Assembly (NCBI GenBank): GCA_022414725.1
Contig: CM039462.1
Span: forward strand, 9,288,260-9,352,259
Origin: Microglena sp. YARC
Taxonomy: Eukaryota; Chlorophyta; Chlorophyceae; Chlamydomonadales; Chlamydomonadaceae
Direction of reading: 5' to 3'
Length of the DNA stretch: 64,000 nt
This document shows, piece by piece, positions 32,377 to 43,378 of this stretch. Position 1 is the first letter of the stretch. The number at the start of each line of letters is the position of its first letter. Both the position numbers and the translations under genes were made by a program. A model generated the notes under the pieces. The model was given only the letters and a program-made list of their open reading frames with translations, was not told the DNA's origin and made no database searches.

Positions 32377-34571
32377 CTAGGTTTCAGAGATTGTATAAAA
32401 TTCTGACTGTGGTCTAGAGTCAATATAGTGAATCCATGAATGGTGGAGGAGAGTTTTGTAGGGAGCAGCAAGGTCGTCAGGAAGGAGCATCAGGGTGCAG
32501 GTAGGGCTGAGAGTATTTTCAGCATGGTCAGCACTGGCTAGGGCCCACCTTAGAGCTTGGTGTGCTTGTGTAGTGGAGTTAGGAATGTCCACCAGGGAGC
32601 CCCCGGTCCAGATGGTAAGAAAGGGGTCTTGGTCAGAGCCAAAGAGCTGATCAGCAGGGCTGGTAGAAGAGAAGCTGGTGAGGCTTTGGTCGTAGTTAAG
32701 AGGGTTAGAAGTACGATGGTGAGTAATGCCCAGGGCAGCTGCAGCTTGGTAGAGAAGGGGAGAAAGAGTGTTGGTGGCGGCAGGAGCAGCTCTGTATCTG
32801 GTGAATAGGGCAGCTAAGTCAGTGTGATATGTCCCTCCTTGAGTAAGTTGGTTCCATTTAGTAGGGTGGTGATTTTTGAAGTGGTCATAATCTTGTTTGA
32901 GAGAGGTAAGTCTGTCGTTGGGAATGTGCCCAAGACAGTGACCAGTGGGGTTATAAAGATACGAAACGTTGGTGTGTGTGTGTGTGGATTGGTCATCCAG
33001 AGTGGTGAGGATGCCTGTTTGTATAATGTAGGCTGAGGGTGGTTGAATGTCCCAGTCTGGGTGCCTGTTGTTTGTGTCAATTTTCAGAAGTTTGTGAACA
33101 AGGTTATGGTTGTCAGCATTAAATCCAGGGGAGGTGGCCCATTGGCCTTGTTGTTGAAGGTTAGTAAGGTGGGTGTCCTTCCTGGGGTTGAGGTGTGTGG
33201 TTACTGGGGGAGTAGTTTTAAAAGTGTGGGTTAATTGGTCGTATGCTGGTTGTCCCAAAAGTTCAGAAAGGTGAGCCGCATGGTGAGATTGGGGTTTCCA
33301 ATGTATGGTGGAGGTAGTGGAGGTAAGAGGTGTGCTGTGGTGGATGCTGTATCCCATGTGTGTGTAGGAGTTGATATGTTCGCTGTGCATAATGGTTGGG
33401 GCCCATTGAATGTGGACAACAGTGGAAGTGACTAGTTTGTCGTCGTTGTAGGAGCGCTTGCCCCGCCAGCTTGTAATGTGCAGGGCTTTGTATTGGGATC
33501 CGCAGGTAAGGTGGAGCAGGCGCGCCGGTGGTGCAGGTGCGCTGCTGTCGGGGGATGTCATGGCCTCACGGATCCTGTCAGGGTGTGAGGTGGGAGTTAT
33601 TCTATATGCGCGGTAAAATTTGGAGGTGGAGGAGTGACGGATCGAGGATTTGCACAAGTAGTGGCGTGCTGACCAGGTGGCATCACTACTGGGGCAGCCC
33701 CATGCTTGGTGCGCGTGACTGCCTGCGGTCTGCGTGGGCCACGCCCACCATTGGTTTCCTTCCGGGTCCCCAATGGAATCCGCCTTGTAGTCTGCGTCAG
33801 TAACGGTGGCGTGAGGTTGGTAGTGCTGGGTGAGTGGGGTGGAGGGTTCAATAGGAGCAGGAGATTTAACGTTATTGGTTGTGTTCTGCGCAATTGCGTA
33901 ACCGGGCGCAAGTTGTCGGTGTGAGAGGGGAAGTGGGTCAGAGTGTATTGGGGAGGCGACAGTTTGGAGGGAGGAGAGGTGAGCGGTGAGGCGGTTCAGG
34001 GACCGTTTGTGGTGTTTAGTAACTTTGTGTAAGGTGATAAGAGAGAGATCTGTAGTGCTGACAAGGTGAGTTCCCACGGGTGTGACCAGGTCGTGGTATG
34101 AATAGATGTCCAGGTCATGGAATGGAGACATGAGTGAGACAGGAATTGCCTGTGGAAGGAGAGGAAGAGAATGTATGTTAAGTTTGTCAAGAAGTTCTGT
34201 GTCATTCCAAGAAATTGTTTGTCAGATTTTTTAATAATTTCCAGCTGGCGGGTTAGGGACATATACTTAAGTTGCTTGCGGGATAGAGAGAGAGGATCTA
34301 GAGTGGTCATGGTGGAAGTTGTTTTATTAAGGAGAGCTCTGGTGAGGATTCCCAGGTGACCTTGGTCGTTCATGGACAGGGTGAGGGCTGTTGTAGTAAT
34401 CTGGGTATATTCAGTGAGTAGAGAGGGCACCCCTAGTCCTGCCTCTGTTTTGGGGAGGTGGAGTGCTCTTGTCGGAAAAGATCTGGGAAGGGAGCAGCAG
34501 AGTTTAACTGTTTTTAATACTGCTCTGTCAATGACGTGAATGTCGGTTAGCGAGAAGGGAGCTACTATCAT
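32377..34571 (-). pseudogene. LINE linker region between RT and RNase H
   Basis: Two overlapping open frames (34,571-33,996 and 34,131-32,377) bridge RT and RNase H. The first continues the thumb/connection (KTVKLCCSLP, HLPKTEAGLGVPSL is typical after non-LTR RT). The second is His/Thr-rich with LTCGSQYKALHI and no recognised fold. The linker is unusually long, over 600 residues. Overlap in different frames indicates a frameshift near 34,000-34,130. Confidence 0.7.
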
Positions 34572-34739
34572 GGGGTATTTAATAGCTGCTCTGACACATT
34601 GTGAGATTATTCGTAAGCATTAGGTGGGGTTTGCCCTGTTTTTAGCTTTGGTGAGGATACTCAAACCTTTATTGTGAATGGTTTCAATAGTAGAGTGGAG
34701 TTGAGTTTTCCAATTTAAGGTAAGTGAGATGTGAACCCC

Positions 34740-36446
34740 CTAGTATTTGTAGGCTTGGTCTGGCGGCTGGTAGGTAGCATAGGAGTTTCCTAGTAGAATT
34801 TTATCTAGCCTTTGTTTGAGAGTGTTGTTGTGAGTAGGTTGAGAGGGGTGTGATTTGTGGAGTATGCCACTGACCACACATTTGGCGGCGTTAAGAGGAA
34901 TGCCCGACCAGATGCTAAAAGTTTGAACTTTACCACATTGGATGCGAAGGTCCTCTGAGCTGCCGGTTAGGACAGCAGTGTCGTCAGCATACCCCAAGCT
35001 GCTGGTGTGATGTTCCTCTGCTGTTTTGGAGGGTAGGGATGCTGCTCTGTATCCTCGTCCCCCACAACGGAGCCATCTGTGTAGGGGTTCTAGAAAGATA
35101 ATGAAAAGTAGGGGGGAGAGAGTGTCTCCCTGGATGGTGCCCCTAGTGATGGGGATGGGGGAGCCAGGTGTATTGTTAAGGAGAATATGTGTAGTAGAGT
35201 TTGTGTATATTCCTTTAATAGTGTCTATAGTGTCGTGGGTGTAACCCAAGCTGTGCATGATGCAGAGAAGTTTTTGGTGGTCAATCATGTTAAAAGGAGA
35301 GCTAAAGTCAAAGTAGGCAGCATAAAGATCCTGGTGGAAGAGGGCAGCGTCCTCAATGTTGTGGAGTATATTCAAGAGTTGTCTATAGGTACTTTTGTCT
35401 TTTTGGAAACCTTCTTGGCAGGCGCTAAGAATGTGGTTGGTTTCAGAGTAGGTAGTAATAGTGTTAGTAACAAGAGAGGTCCAGAGTTTGGCTACAGCAT
35501 TGTTAAGGCCTATTGGCCTGTAGTTTTTAGGTAAGCAAGGATCTGATTTTTTGTAGAGCATGACTGTGTGTGAAGTTTTCCAGCAGTCTGGTGTTTCTCC
35601 CAGGATCCACACTAGCTGCATGATTTTGTGTATGATGAGGTGCATTTCCTGTGGGAGGCACATAAGTAGTTCATTAGGTATGCCGTCTGGGATAGTGGCT
35701 TTGTTGGTGGAGAGTTTCCGAATACAGTCAGCATAGGTGGTTGAGGAAGAGAGAAAGGTGTAGGGAGAGGCAGTGTTTTGTATGGAGTTGGCTGGAGTTT
35801 CCAAGTGGTATTTATCTGTGTGTGTTTCCCATGGAGGGGGGGTGGCGTGTCGTGTATAGTCATCTGAGATGGGTGGAGTGGGAGGTGACATAAGTTTTCC
35901 CATATGTTTAGTCATAACTTCCAGGAGACCCTGGGTGCTAGTGCTAAGTGTGTGTGTGGATGCGTCCAGTAGAGCAGTGGGTGCGTGTGTGTAATTTTCA
36001 GGAGAGAAAATATACCTGTGAGTTTGTCGTGCCTGTGTGCTGAGGCGGCGTCGGGATTTCTTAATGGAGGCGGTTGCTCTCTCCTCTTTGAGTGCAACCA
36101 GCATGTGACGTAGTTCTGTAGTACTTTGTTTAATATCAGCAGTTAGGGAGAGACAATAGTCAGAGAGGAGTAAGTTTTGTAAGTGCTGTTGTATTTTAAT
36201 TTTAGTGCTGGGTGAGTATGTGCCTGCGGTGTGAGGTGTGCTTCTAAGTTCCATGTATTGTTGTTGATCAAGGTGGTTGGAGGCTGTTCGGAGTGCTTTA
36301 ATGTGTTTAATATGGTAGTTAAGACGTCTGTAGGTTTTAGCAGTTTGTCTGGGCAGGAAGGTGCCTGGTGTACTAGGCTTGGTAGGGTAGGTGTCAGTCA
36401 TGATGGAGAGAGCTTGGTGAAGAGTGATCATGAGATGATTTGTCAT
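34740..36446 (-). CDS. LINE reverse transcriptase region (568 codons)
   Basis: Non-LTR RT landmarks in order: NKATIPDGIPNELL, MLYKKSDP...NYRPIGLNN, ACQEGFQKDKST, AAYFDFSSPFNMIDH, TRGTIQGDTLSPLLF, SSLGYADDTAVLTG, and a thumb start NAAKCVVSG. The catalytic aspartates of YADD and of FDF are present. The domain is preceded by a basic, His/Thr-rich segment. The frame closes at 34,740, after which the linker continues in another frame. Confidence 0.9.
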   Translation of the reverse strand: MTNHLMITLHQALSIMTDTYPTKPSTPGTFLPRQTAKTYRRLNYHIKHIKALRTASNHLDQQQYMELRSTPHTAGTYSPSTKIKIQQHLQNLLLSDYCLSLTADIKQSTTELRHMLVALKEERATASIKKSRRRLSTQARQTHRYIFSPENYTHAPTALLDASTHTLSTSTQGLLEVMTKHMGKLMSPPTPPISDDYTRHATPPPWETHTDKYHLETPANSIQNTASPYTFLSSSTTYADCIRKLSTNKATIPDGIPNELLMCLPQEMHLIIHKIMQLVWILGETPDCWKTSHTVMLYKKSDPCLPKNYRPIGLNNAVAKLWTSLVTNTITTYSETNHILSACQEGFQKDKSTYRQLLNILHNIEDAALFHQDLYAAYFDFSSPFNMIDHQKLLCIMHSLGYTHDTIDTIKGIYTNSTTHILLNNTPGSPIPITRGTIQGDTLSPLLFIIFLEPLHRWLRCGGRGYRAASLPSKTAEEHHTSSLGYADDTAVLTGSSEDLRIQCGKVQTFSIWSGIPLNAAKCVVSGILHKSHPSQPTHNNTLKQRLDKILLGNSYATYQPPDQAYKY

Positions 36447-36538
36447 GCTGTTAAGGTCTTCTGGTATGGTGGCTTTGAGTTCTTGTCTAATAGATTGAAT
36501 GTGTGCAGATGTTTTATCTTCTCCAAGTAGAGTTTGTG

Positions 36539-38580
36539 CTATAGTCCAGGATTAATGTGGCTGTGCTGAAATTGATGGAGAAATTGATTAGAGATGGCTT
36601 CTTTAGCTTTGGCCATGTCTTGTTGTTTGAGGGGAAGCTGCAGTTGAGGTGTTGGATTGTGAGGTGGTGTGTCAAGGTTAGGAGGAGGAAAGAGAGAGGA
36701 GGTAATGTGTTGTTCCAAGGTCAAGTGATCCAGTGTGTCTCCCATTTGGTGTGTGGTTTCTGTCACCGTGGTTGCAGTTGGGGGGTTGATGAGAATGATG
36801 TCATCTATCCTGCTACTGTAGGAATTGTTGTCTGAGTAAGTATGGGGACGTGGTGATGGCTGAATGTGAATTGGATATTTATTAAGGTGTTGGTAGTGGA
36901 GCTGGTCCTCCAGATACTTGATTGTGTTGCTTCTATCAGTAAGATAGTAGGCTGCATTCCAGTCTCCCCCTGCAATATAGTGATGAGAGGGGTTTTGGGA
37001 TATAATGTAATTAATGTGTTCATAAATTCGGGCTCCTTTGGCAGGGTCATTGCAGGGCATGTAGACGCCAAAAATGTGGGTAGTGTTGTTAATAGTTTAA
37101 TGAGTGACATGACCAGCTATGTCAGTGGGGACTTCATGTTTAATTGGATGTGTAGTAAGAGTCTTTTTTATAAGTGTGATGACTCCAGCTGAGCGGGTAA
37201 CAATGTTGTCTGCATTGGTAGCTTGCTTAATGGTTTTGCTGCTGTGATGAAAGTGGTAGTCAGATAGGTCTTGTTTGATCATATTAATTATACCTGTGTT
37301 GTTAGAGGTGAGTTTTGTTTCGGTGAGAATAGCAATGTCTGGTTCATTGGTTCGAATGTGGTCGTAGAGTGTTTCCCAGGATGAGAAGATGCCTCTGCAG
37401 TTGGAGGTGATAATGTTGGTGAGATAAAGTGCAGTTTGCTGCTGTTGAACAGGATATGAGGTAGTGTGGGTTGTTTTAATTCTTTTCGTTGGAAGGATTT
37501 TTGTGGTGAGTCTGGAGGTAGCAGGTTTCTTGGCTGGAGGTTCTGCTCCAAAGATTCTGCATTGGCGAAATTTGGTGAAGTCAGGGAGGGTTATTTTGCT
37601 GGGTATAGGGAGATGCGTGTTATGCATCTGATTTGTGCAGGAGTGTGAGCGTTTTGTAGTTAGAGATTTTTTCTTTGTGGAGGACGTTTTTTGTTTTGAT
37701 CTGGGAGGTTTCTCATTTTCAGAGACAAGGTCAATAGGTTCTGTGAGGTCCTCCTGATTTAATAAGGTGAGATCTATGAGGTCTTCCTGATCTGAGAAGG
37801 TGGGATCTAGGAAGGTGAGATCTGGGAAGGTGAGATCTGTGTGGTTATCCTGATCTGGTAAGGTGAGATCTGTGAGTTCTGCAGGCCATGGAGATTTTAT
37901 GTGGTCCATACTACCAGGGGGGTTAGGATGGTTGTGAGTGGTTGTGGTGTTACTGGTAGGGGAGTCCATGTCAACAGTCTGCCTCAGAGGGTGGCCTGGT
38001 ATGTAGTTAATTTCTGGTTGAAAAGAGTATGAGAGGAAGGAGGTTGATGTTTTAGTAAGGGTGTAAATGTGCCCTTGAAGTTTTATCCAGTCCTGTGAGT
38101 GGAGGAGGCTGGGGCCGTTATGTTCAGAGTTCATGTCCCACCACTTACCATTTATTTGCTTAATGGTACTAGCATGTCCATATCCACAGTTGTAGTGGAG
38201 GATAAACTTTGAGCAGCTAGGGGGTAGTCGAGATAAGATTTGCTGTTTGGTGCTGCCAAGCATAATTCCTGCAGAATAATTCTCAGATGTGTCTTCAGTT
38301 GTTAATGTAGTGGTGTGAGGATGGGCTGGGATGTATGTTTGTGAGTTTCTGTGGCCGGTGAGAAAGCCTAAGTGAGATTTCCTTTTAGCCAGGTAGTAGT
38401 TGACTAGAGGAATTGTGTAGTTACCGGTTAGTTTGTTAAAGTAGCCGCCTTCTAGATCCCAGTCATGTTGAGTGTAGTTAGTGACGTGTATTGAGATTTA
38501 TGGAGAACTGTAGAACATCTTTGTATTCCAGGGCCTTGTATCCAAGGTAGATGTTAATAGAGTGAATTTGACAGTGAGAG
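36539..38580 (-). pseudogene. LINE: cysteine-protease-like and APE endonuclease region
   Basis: The first part reads HCQIHSINIYLGYKALE, then after a frameshift WDLEGGYFNKL, and later LHYNCGYGHASTI...GKWWDMNSE. A Cys near the start, a His in GYGHA and an Asn/Asp after WW give a papain-like Cys-His-Asn/Asp pattern, as in deubiquitinase-type proteases. A disordered D/L/T-rich stretch follows. The APE domain then has NIITSNCRG (Asn), ILTETKL (Glu), YIAGGDWNAAY (Asp-Asn), SRIDDIIL (Asp) and LDHLTL (His). There is a frame break near 37,060-37,100. The protease call is inference; the APE call is firm. Confidence 0.75.
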
Positions 38581-38581
38581 G

Positions 38582-39895
38582 CTATTTGAGGTTCCCAATA
38601 ACAAGACTGTTTACATAGGTGTAACGGGGTCTGGAAGTAAGTCTGCCTCCCCTAGGGGCTGTTTCCCAAGTGGGATGAGTCAAAATTCTAAAGTCCTGAG
38701 TGCAGGATTTTCTATTAGGTTCACAGCTAAAATTCTGCTTTGCAGAGGAGTTGAAAAGAAAGGAGCTATTCACAGTTGGCTTATCAATAAAAGGTATAAT
38801 GTGTTTAGTACATTCTATAGTCCAGCAAATAATCAGAGAGAGGAGAACAGTCTGAGAAATGCTGTAAAAGTCTATGACTAAGGAGCAGGAAGTTGAGTTC
38901 AGAGTTGTGTTAGTTTTGCAGAAGATGGGAAGAGAGTTGTAGGACACAGTTGTCCGAGATCGATTATGATCGTGAGGACTTGCACCTTCGCCATGAGAGG
39001 CGGTATTAATCGTCGAGGACGATAATGCCATGAGAGGCATATCGGGACTTGCACCCACGCCATGAGAGGCGGTATTAATCGCTAAGGACGATAATGCCAT
39101 GAGAGGCATAGAGAATTTGAGGTTTAGAGGATGGCCAGTGAGAGCGGTGTTGAGATGTTTGTAGTTTGTAGGGTAGTGCAGTGTGGTAGTCGAGGGAAGG
39201 AGGTGTGCGGCAGTGTGCAGGAAAGGTGAAAAAGCGAGGCGGGATTTAACAGCTTGCTTCCTGTGGCGGTGCGAGTTCCTATCGATCTTACCTTGTTGCA
39301 CCCTGTTTTGCTGAGCTCCCATTGAGTACATGTTATTAATTGAGTGAGAATTAGGTGCGAGGAAAGGTAAAGGAGTCTGGGAAGAGGCTGCTGAAGCGGC
39401 GATGGTATCCAGGCGGTTGACGAGAAGGAGAGCAATGATGAAGTAAATGGCAGAATTCGTAGTAGGAAGATTTCGTCTGTCTTGTTTGTTCCAGATATTT
39501 TTTGATTGGGTAGGGTTGGGATGATTTTTAGGTTTGGTAGAACTTGGTTCAGCGTGAGTCTTAGGTAGATCCTTGGCGCTTTTGCTTCCTGCCCGGAAGC
39601 TGCATGTAGGATCATGTTGTCCAGGTTGTCCATTGAAAGGTGAGGATATTTTAATTATGGGGTGATCTGTCACTTTCGCAGATTTGGTATTGAGTTTGTG
39701 GACAGGGTTCCAAGCACTGGTGCTGGGGGCTTCGCGTTCCCCTACCTCCCTCCTGCGGGCAATCTGCGCTTGGACTTCTCCAAAGTGCATCTTGCCCGGA
39801 ATCGGGATGCTTGGTCGCCGGCAGTTGTTGTTGATCATTGGGGAGGAGAGGGGGGGTAGAGAATTCGGCAAATCTGGTTTGAGTGGACATCTCAA
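38582..39895 (-). CDS. LINE ORF1-like protein (437 codons)
   Basis: Open frame at the 5' end of the LINE. Basic, Ser/Pro/Thr-rich with no recognised fold. Near the start there is KMHFGEVQAQIARRRE. Residues around MALSSLAINTASHG are encoded by an ~80 bp tandem duplication (38,966-39,110). The ~140 bases upstream to 40,033 would be the 5' UTR. Confidence 0.55.
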   Translation of the reverse strand: MRCPLKPDLPNSLPPLSSPMINNNCRRPSIPIPGKMHFGEVQAQIARRREVGEREAPSTSAWNPVHKLNTKSAKVTDHPIIKISSPFNGQPGQHDPTCSFRAGSKSAKDLPKTHAEPSSTKPKNHPNPTQSKNIWNKQDRRNLPTTNSAIYFIIALLLVNRLDTIAASAASSQTPLPFLAPNSHSINNMYSMGAQQNRVQQGKIDRNSHRHRKQAVKSRLAFSPFLHTAAHLLPSTTTLHYPTNYKHLNTALTGHPLNLKFSMPLMALSSLAINTASHGVGASPDMPLMALSSSTINTASHGEGASPHDHNRSRTTVSYNSLPIFCKTNTTLNSTSCSLVIDFYSISQTVLLSLIICWTIECTKHIIPFIDKPTVNSSFLFNSSAKQNFSCEPNRKSCTQDFRILTHPTWETAPRGGRLTSRPRYTYVNSLVIGNLK

Positions 39896-40045
39896 ATCAG
39901 GAATGTGCGCAAATTGATGATCATTGCAAAGCCTAGCGTCGTCGCATCCCGATTCCAGTCTCCGCTTATGCGGAGGAGAAGTAGCGCCTACGAAATTTGC
40001 TCCGGAAAAAGTGACCTGTTACTGAACTGAATCACTGGATTGAGA

Positions 40046-41270
40046 CATACCGGTAGTTATGGACATCATTGCTTGGAAAAGAAAAACTACCGACTTTCTT
40101 TTATATTTTGGAGATTAGAACCTGTCCTTACGAGGAACTCATGAAAGGTCTGTCCCGGGTTTAGTAAGATGCTATTTATGGCGTTCTTTTTGAGCAAATG
40201 GTAGCAACATAGTAGGGAACCTGCCACTGTTTTTCATTTTAGGATTGGTTCACGTCTCGAGCAAAAATCGAATTACTCGCAACTCTCGGAACTCTGAACT
40301 CTGGTCCATGTCCTAGGTAGCCCGATGATGCGAATATTGGACTGGACAATCCCGAACCGCTATACAACTTGGACATTGTTAGCTGCCTGATGTCGACCAG
40401 GCTTTCTCCGACAATGGCCCATGGCAGTGGTCGACCTACGGGCAATCAGGAATTCAGGACTACATACACAGCCCACAAACACACCGACGGACTCACAACA
40501 ACCATCATCAACAAGATGAACAACCATGAACTGACGTACCTCTTCTAGAAACGTACATTCTTGCATGGACTCAGAGTCCAATAGGTAATAGGCACACATA
40601 GCACATGCTTTCCTTAATTTAAAGAAAGGATCAGGCAGGAGTCAACATGCAAGCTACATACATGGTATAGCGTTCACAATGGGGGCAAGAACGCCAAAAT
40701 ACTGAGGAATTGAACCTCACCACCCTCTTCCTACACTCGCAAGAAGGGTCAGAACAACAAGATTACTGTAAATGAAAGTGATCTAGAAAACATCACTCTT
40801 GTAAATCAGCTTAGATATATGTATGTATATACATGTATCTATCCGGTGGCCACACAGACACACATCACCCACACCCCAATCATAATAGGGTGCCCGTGGG
40901 GCTGGGTTACAGAATGGGCTACACATGTCCTCACCTCCACCCCTCTCATAAACAGTCATCATGTTTCCCCCACTTCAAATGCTGACGCATCTGCCCCCCC
41001 CCCCCCCCCCCCCCCACCAACAACTACTCACACACTAATCCCTCCCCATGCACCCCACCCCCACCCACAGTCCCCACTCTGCCCAAACCTCGACCCAGGC
41101 CCAATCTCAAATTTGCCTCACCCCTTTACCCGCCAAGACGCACGTACTTCCCTGCTTCTCTGTTCCCATTAATCTGATCTTCTCTCGGCCACTTAAGCAG
41201 ATGGGTCTAACAGAAGCGATTATGATGTTTCCAGCTGAGTTCGAAATCGCGCAGACGTTTGGACGTTTCA
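40046..41270. other. Region without a supported gene
   Basis: A minus-strand stretch (40,599 to about 40,540) reads MCAYYLLDSESMQECTFLEE and meets a good donor (GAAGAG|GTACGT). No partner exon was recognised, so it is not called. Poly-C run at about 40,992-41,014. Confidence 0.5.
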
Positions 41271-42060
41271 TCAGACGACACGGAAATGCGAAGACTTTTG
41301 GAAATTGCAAACGAACGTCTGCCCAGTTTCAGACTCAGCTTGAAACATCGGAATTGCGCGAGAGCAAACCTGCTTACCTGTAGCTTCCTCTTCGCGCATA
41401 GATACCTGGTTGGGCGTGCAAGCTGTTTCCCGAAAGGGCCTTCGTTCGGTAAACTCTGTCACGCACTCGCTACAGCTCAGCGCGAAAATAACCTTATCGT
41501 TGCAGGGTTGCAGGGTTGCAGGGAGTGGTGTGGGGTGGGGGGGAAGATCTTGAAGAGGTATTGCACGCGGTGCAAGGAGCACGCAGCAAGAAGGAAGTCG
41601 GGAGTCGGAAGAACGCCACAGGGTTGCAGGGACTTCGATCGTGCAGAGATACCATGAGCCGTGCGAGTGTCTTAGCTCGCAGCAAGATGAATGTATCAAT
41701 AGAGCCTGCAGAAAGGCTGGAGAATGCTCAGGCATGGCAGCTTGTTCCCTTCTCCTTGCGAGATTATGAGCATGACGTAGCTCCTCTGGCTGGGCAGCAT
41801 ATATAGTCTTCACGCCTGGCTTGGTTAGTAGCTTCGCGTTCCTCCTCAGGCAAGGCAGCACGTTCCTGCCGCCTTGCGAGATTATCAGCGTGACGTTGCT
41901 CCTCGGATCGGGCAGCGCGGGCATCACGTCGACGTTTGTTGGCTATGTCCCTGCCTTCCTTGCTCAGGCAAGCTCGCTTTGAGCGCTGGCTGGCGGTGTT
42001 GCGGGCCTTCCTGTCCATTAGGACCGTTGGCATGCATCGTGTTCGCATGCTCCGTGAAGA
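41271..42060 (-). pseudogene. Repeat-protein locus, copy 1 (frameshifted)
   Basis: On the minus strand from 42,048 the frame shares MPTVLMDRKARNTASQRS and the basic KRRRDARAARSEEQRH region with copy 2. It then has 19-residue units (ADNLARRQERAALPEEERE) before breaking; a second frame continues similar units to about 41,640. The upstream flank to 42,440 is also shared with copy 2. Decayed relative to copy 2. Confidence 0.6.
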
Positions 42061-42061
42061 A

Positions 42062-42369
42062 GCAATGAAATGAAACGATTATTCTGAGCGCCATACAAAG
42101 CGAGGGTCAGCAGATGACCTCCGAGGAGAGGATCTTCTGGATCTAAATTGCTTGCAGTCATAGTATGGGAGGCAAATGTGGGGATGGAATGAGCGCGCGC
42201 GCTTACCTTTGCGCATCTGCAGTTTCGGTATTTGAAAATTTCGCTGGGCGGGGTGTTGCGAGTTGGGTTTGACGAAAAGTCGGTTGCAAGTCGGTTACAC
42301 TTTGCACGCCCATGGCACGTGGGTACGTGATGATGACACCACCACGACCACCACGACCACGACCATGAT

Positions 42370-42435
<66 letters not shown>

Positions 42436-42440
42436 TAGTA
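42062..42440 (-). repeat. Duplicated upstream flank with (TA)n, copy 1
   Basis: AAAGTCGGTTGCAAGTCGGT, CACGCCCATGGCACGTG and a CCACGACC-rich stretch, then (TA)n at 42,374-42,434. The same order occurs at 43,950-44,310 with a much shorter (TA)n. Lies upstream of the minus-strand repeat-protein locus, so a promoter function is possible. Confidence 0.75.
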
Positions 42441-42542
42441 CGGTAGCCCGTGTGGCCGGTGGCCACCCCCCCACCCCCATCCTCCCACCCAGGTCATGGG
42501 TCCTAGTCTGGTATGGGTTACATAACGGGTAACGCCCTTGCA

Positions 42543-42576
<34 letters not shown>

Positions 42577-43378
42577 CTTACACACAGTCAAGATATCAGC
42601 CATCTCCGCCCTCGCTCGACGCTCCCCTCCCTCTCCCCCCGCACCCACACATCTCTCAACCTGCTACCCTTCTGCTTCAGCTGTGGCCTCCCACCCTCAC
42701 ATACACGAATCCCCCCCCCCCCCCCCCCCCCCCATCCAGACCCACAGCATCCCTTACTTCCCCCGACCTCTCCCTACCCCTTACCCCACCCCATCCACAC
42801 ACACTCTATTTCTCTCACCTTTCTCCCACCACCATCCCTTCCCCCAACCACCAACACGCACACACAATCTCTTCCTCCCTACCTCGTGCCCTTCACTTCA
42901 CCCTGTGGGATTCAATCGTGCATAAAGAGGGGCAGGCTGTGCTTTGATCCTACCAACAACTTGCGAACGCTCAGATTCCGATCACGCCGAGAACATCGAA
43001 CCGGTGCAATTGCAATATACCTGCAGCTTCTTCTTCTCGAGCAGTGCCCCAGTCGATGCTCGGTCAACACCCGGAACAGCAAAAATCGCAGCAAGGTTTT
43101 CACAATATCCGATACAACGAAAAGAGCTTTCAAAAATGGGATGAGCGTGGCAAGCGCGAGAGTGTGCAGGAGGACGAAATGACCATGGCGATCTGAACAA
43201 AGTCAAATAATCGCAACGACTGGGTGCCAACCACGACGAATGCGATGCGATGGCTAGCAAAAGCGCGCATGCGTGAGATGAATGGTGGCAACGCTCGCAG
43301 ACGGAGAAAAAAAGCATGACGATCTGAAGGCCTGGCTTGATAATGAGTCTGGCGTGACTCCAAAGGTTGGGCAGCATA
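42441..43378. other. C-rich region between the two repeat-protein copies
   Basis: Poly-C runs at 42,547-42,571 and 42,712-42,733, Pro/Ser/His-coding simple sequence, and no gene. Decayed downstream sequence of copy 2 may reach to about 43,130 on the minus strand. Confidence 0.55.

Larger units (their letters stand above)
30325..40033 (-). mobile_element. LINE retrotransposon with two endonuclease domains (Dualen/RandI-like)
   Basis: A ~9.7 kb minus-strand element bounded by a direct repeat ACTGGATTGAGA (30,313-30,324 and 40,034-40,045), a candidate target-site duplication. Domain order from 5': ORF1-like region (39,895-38,582), cysteine-protease-like domain (about 38,575-38,110), APE endonuclease (about 37,390-36,640), reverse transcriptase with GYADD (36,446-34,740), a long linker (34,571-32,377), RNase H (about 32,090-31,640), CCHC-type zinc motif and restriction-like endonuclease (about 31,260-30,700). 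Frames shift several times, so this copy is probably inactive. Carrying both APE and RLE is the defining trait of the Dualen/RandI clade, known from green algae. Confidence 0.9.

Noticed and set aside
30845..37192. Plus-strand ORFs across 30.8-37.2 kb
   Set aside because: Antisense shadows of the minus-strand LINE.
40540..40599. Minus-strand MCAYYLLDSES... exon with a perfect donor
   Set aside because: No recognisable family and no partner exon could be found, so it was not called.
42295..43182. Pro/His-rich and poly-Gly ORFs around 42.5-43 kb
   Set aside because: Translation of poly-C, (TA)n and CCA-type simple sequence in several frames at once.
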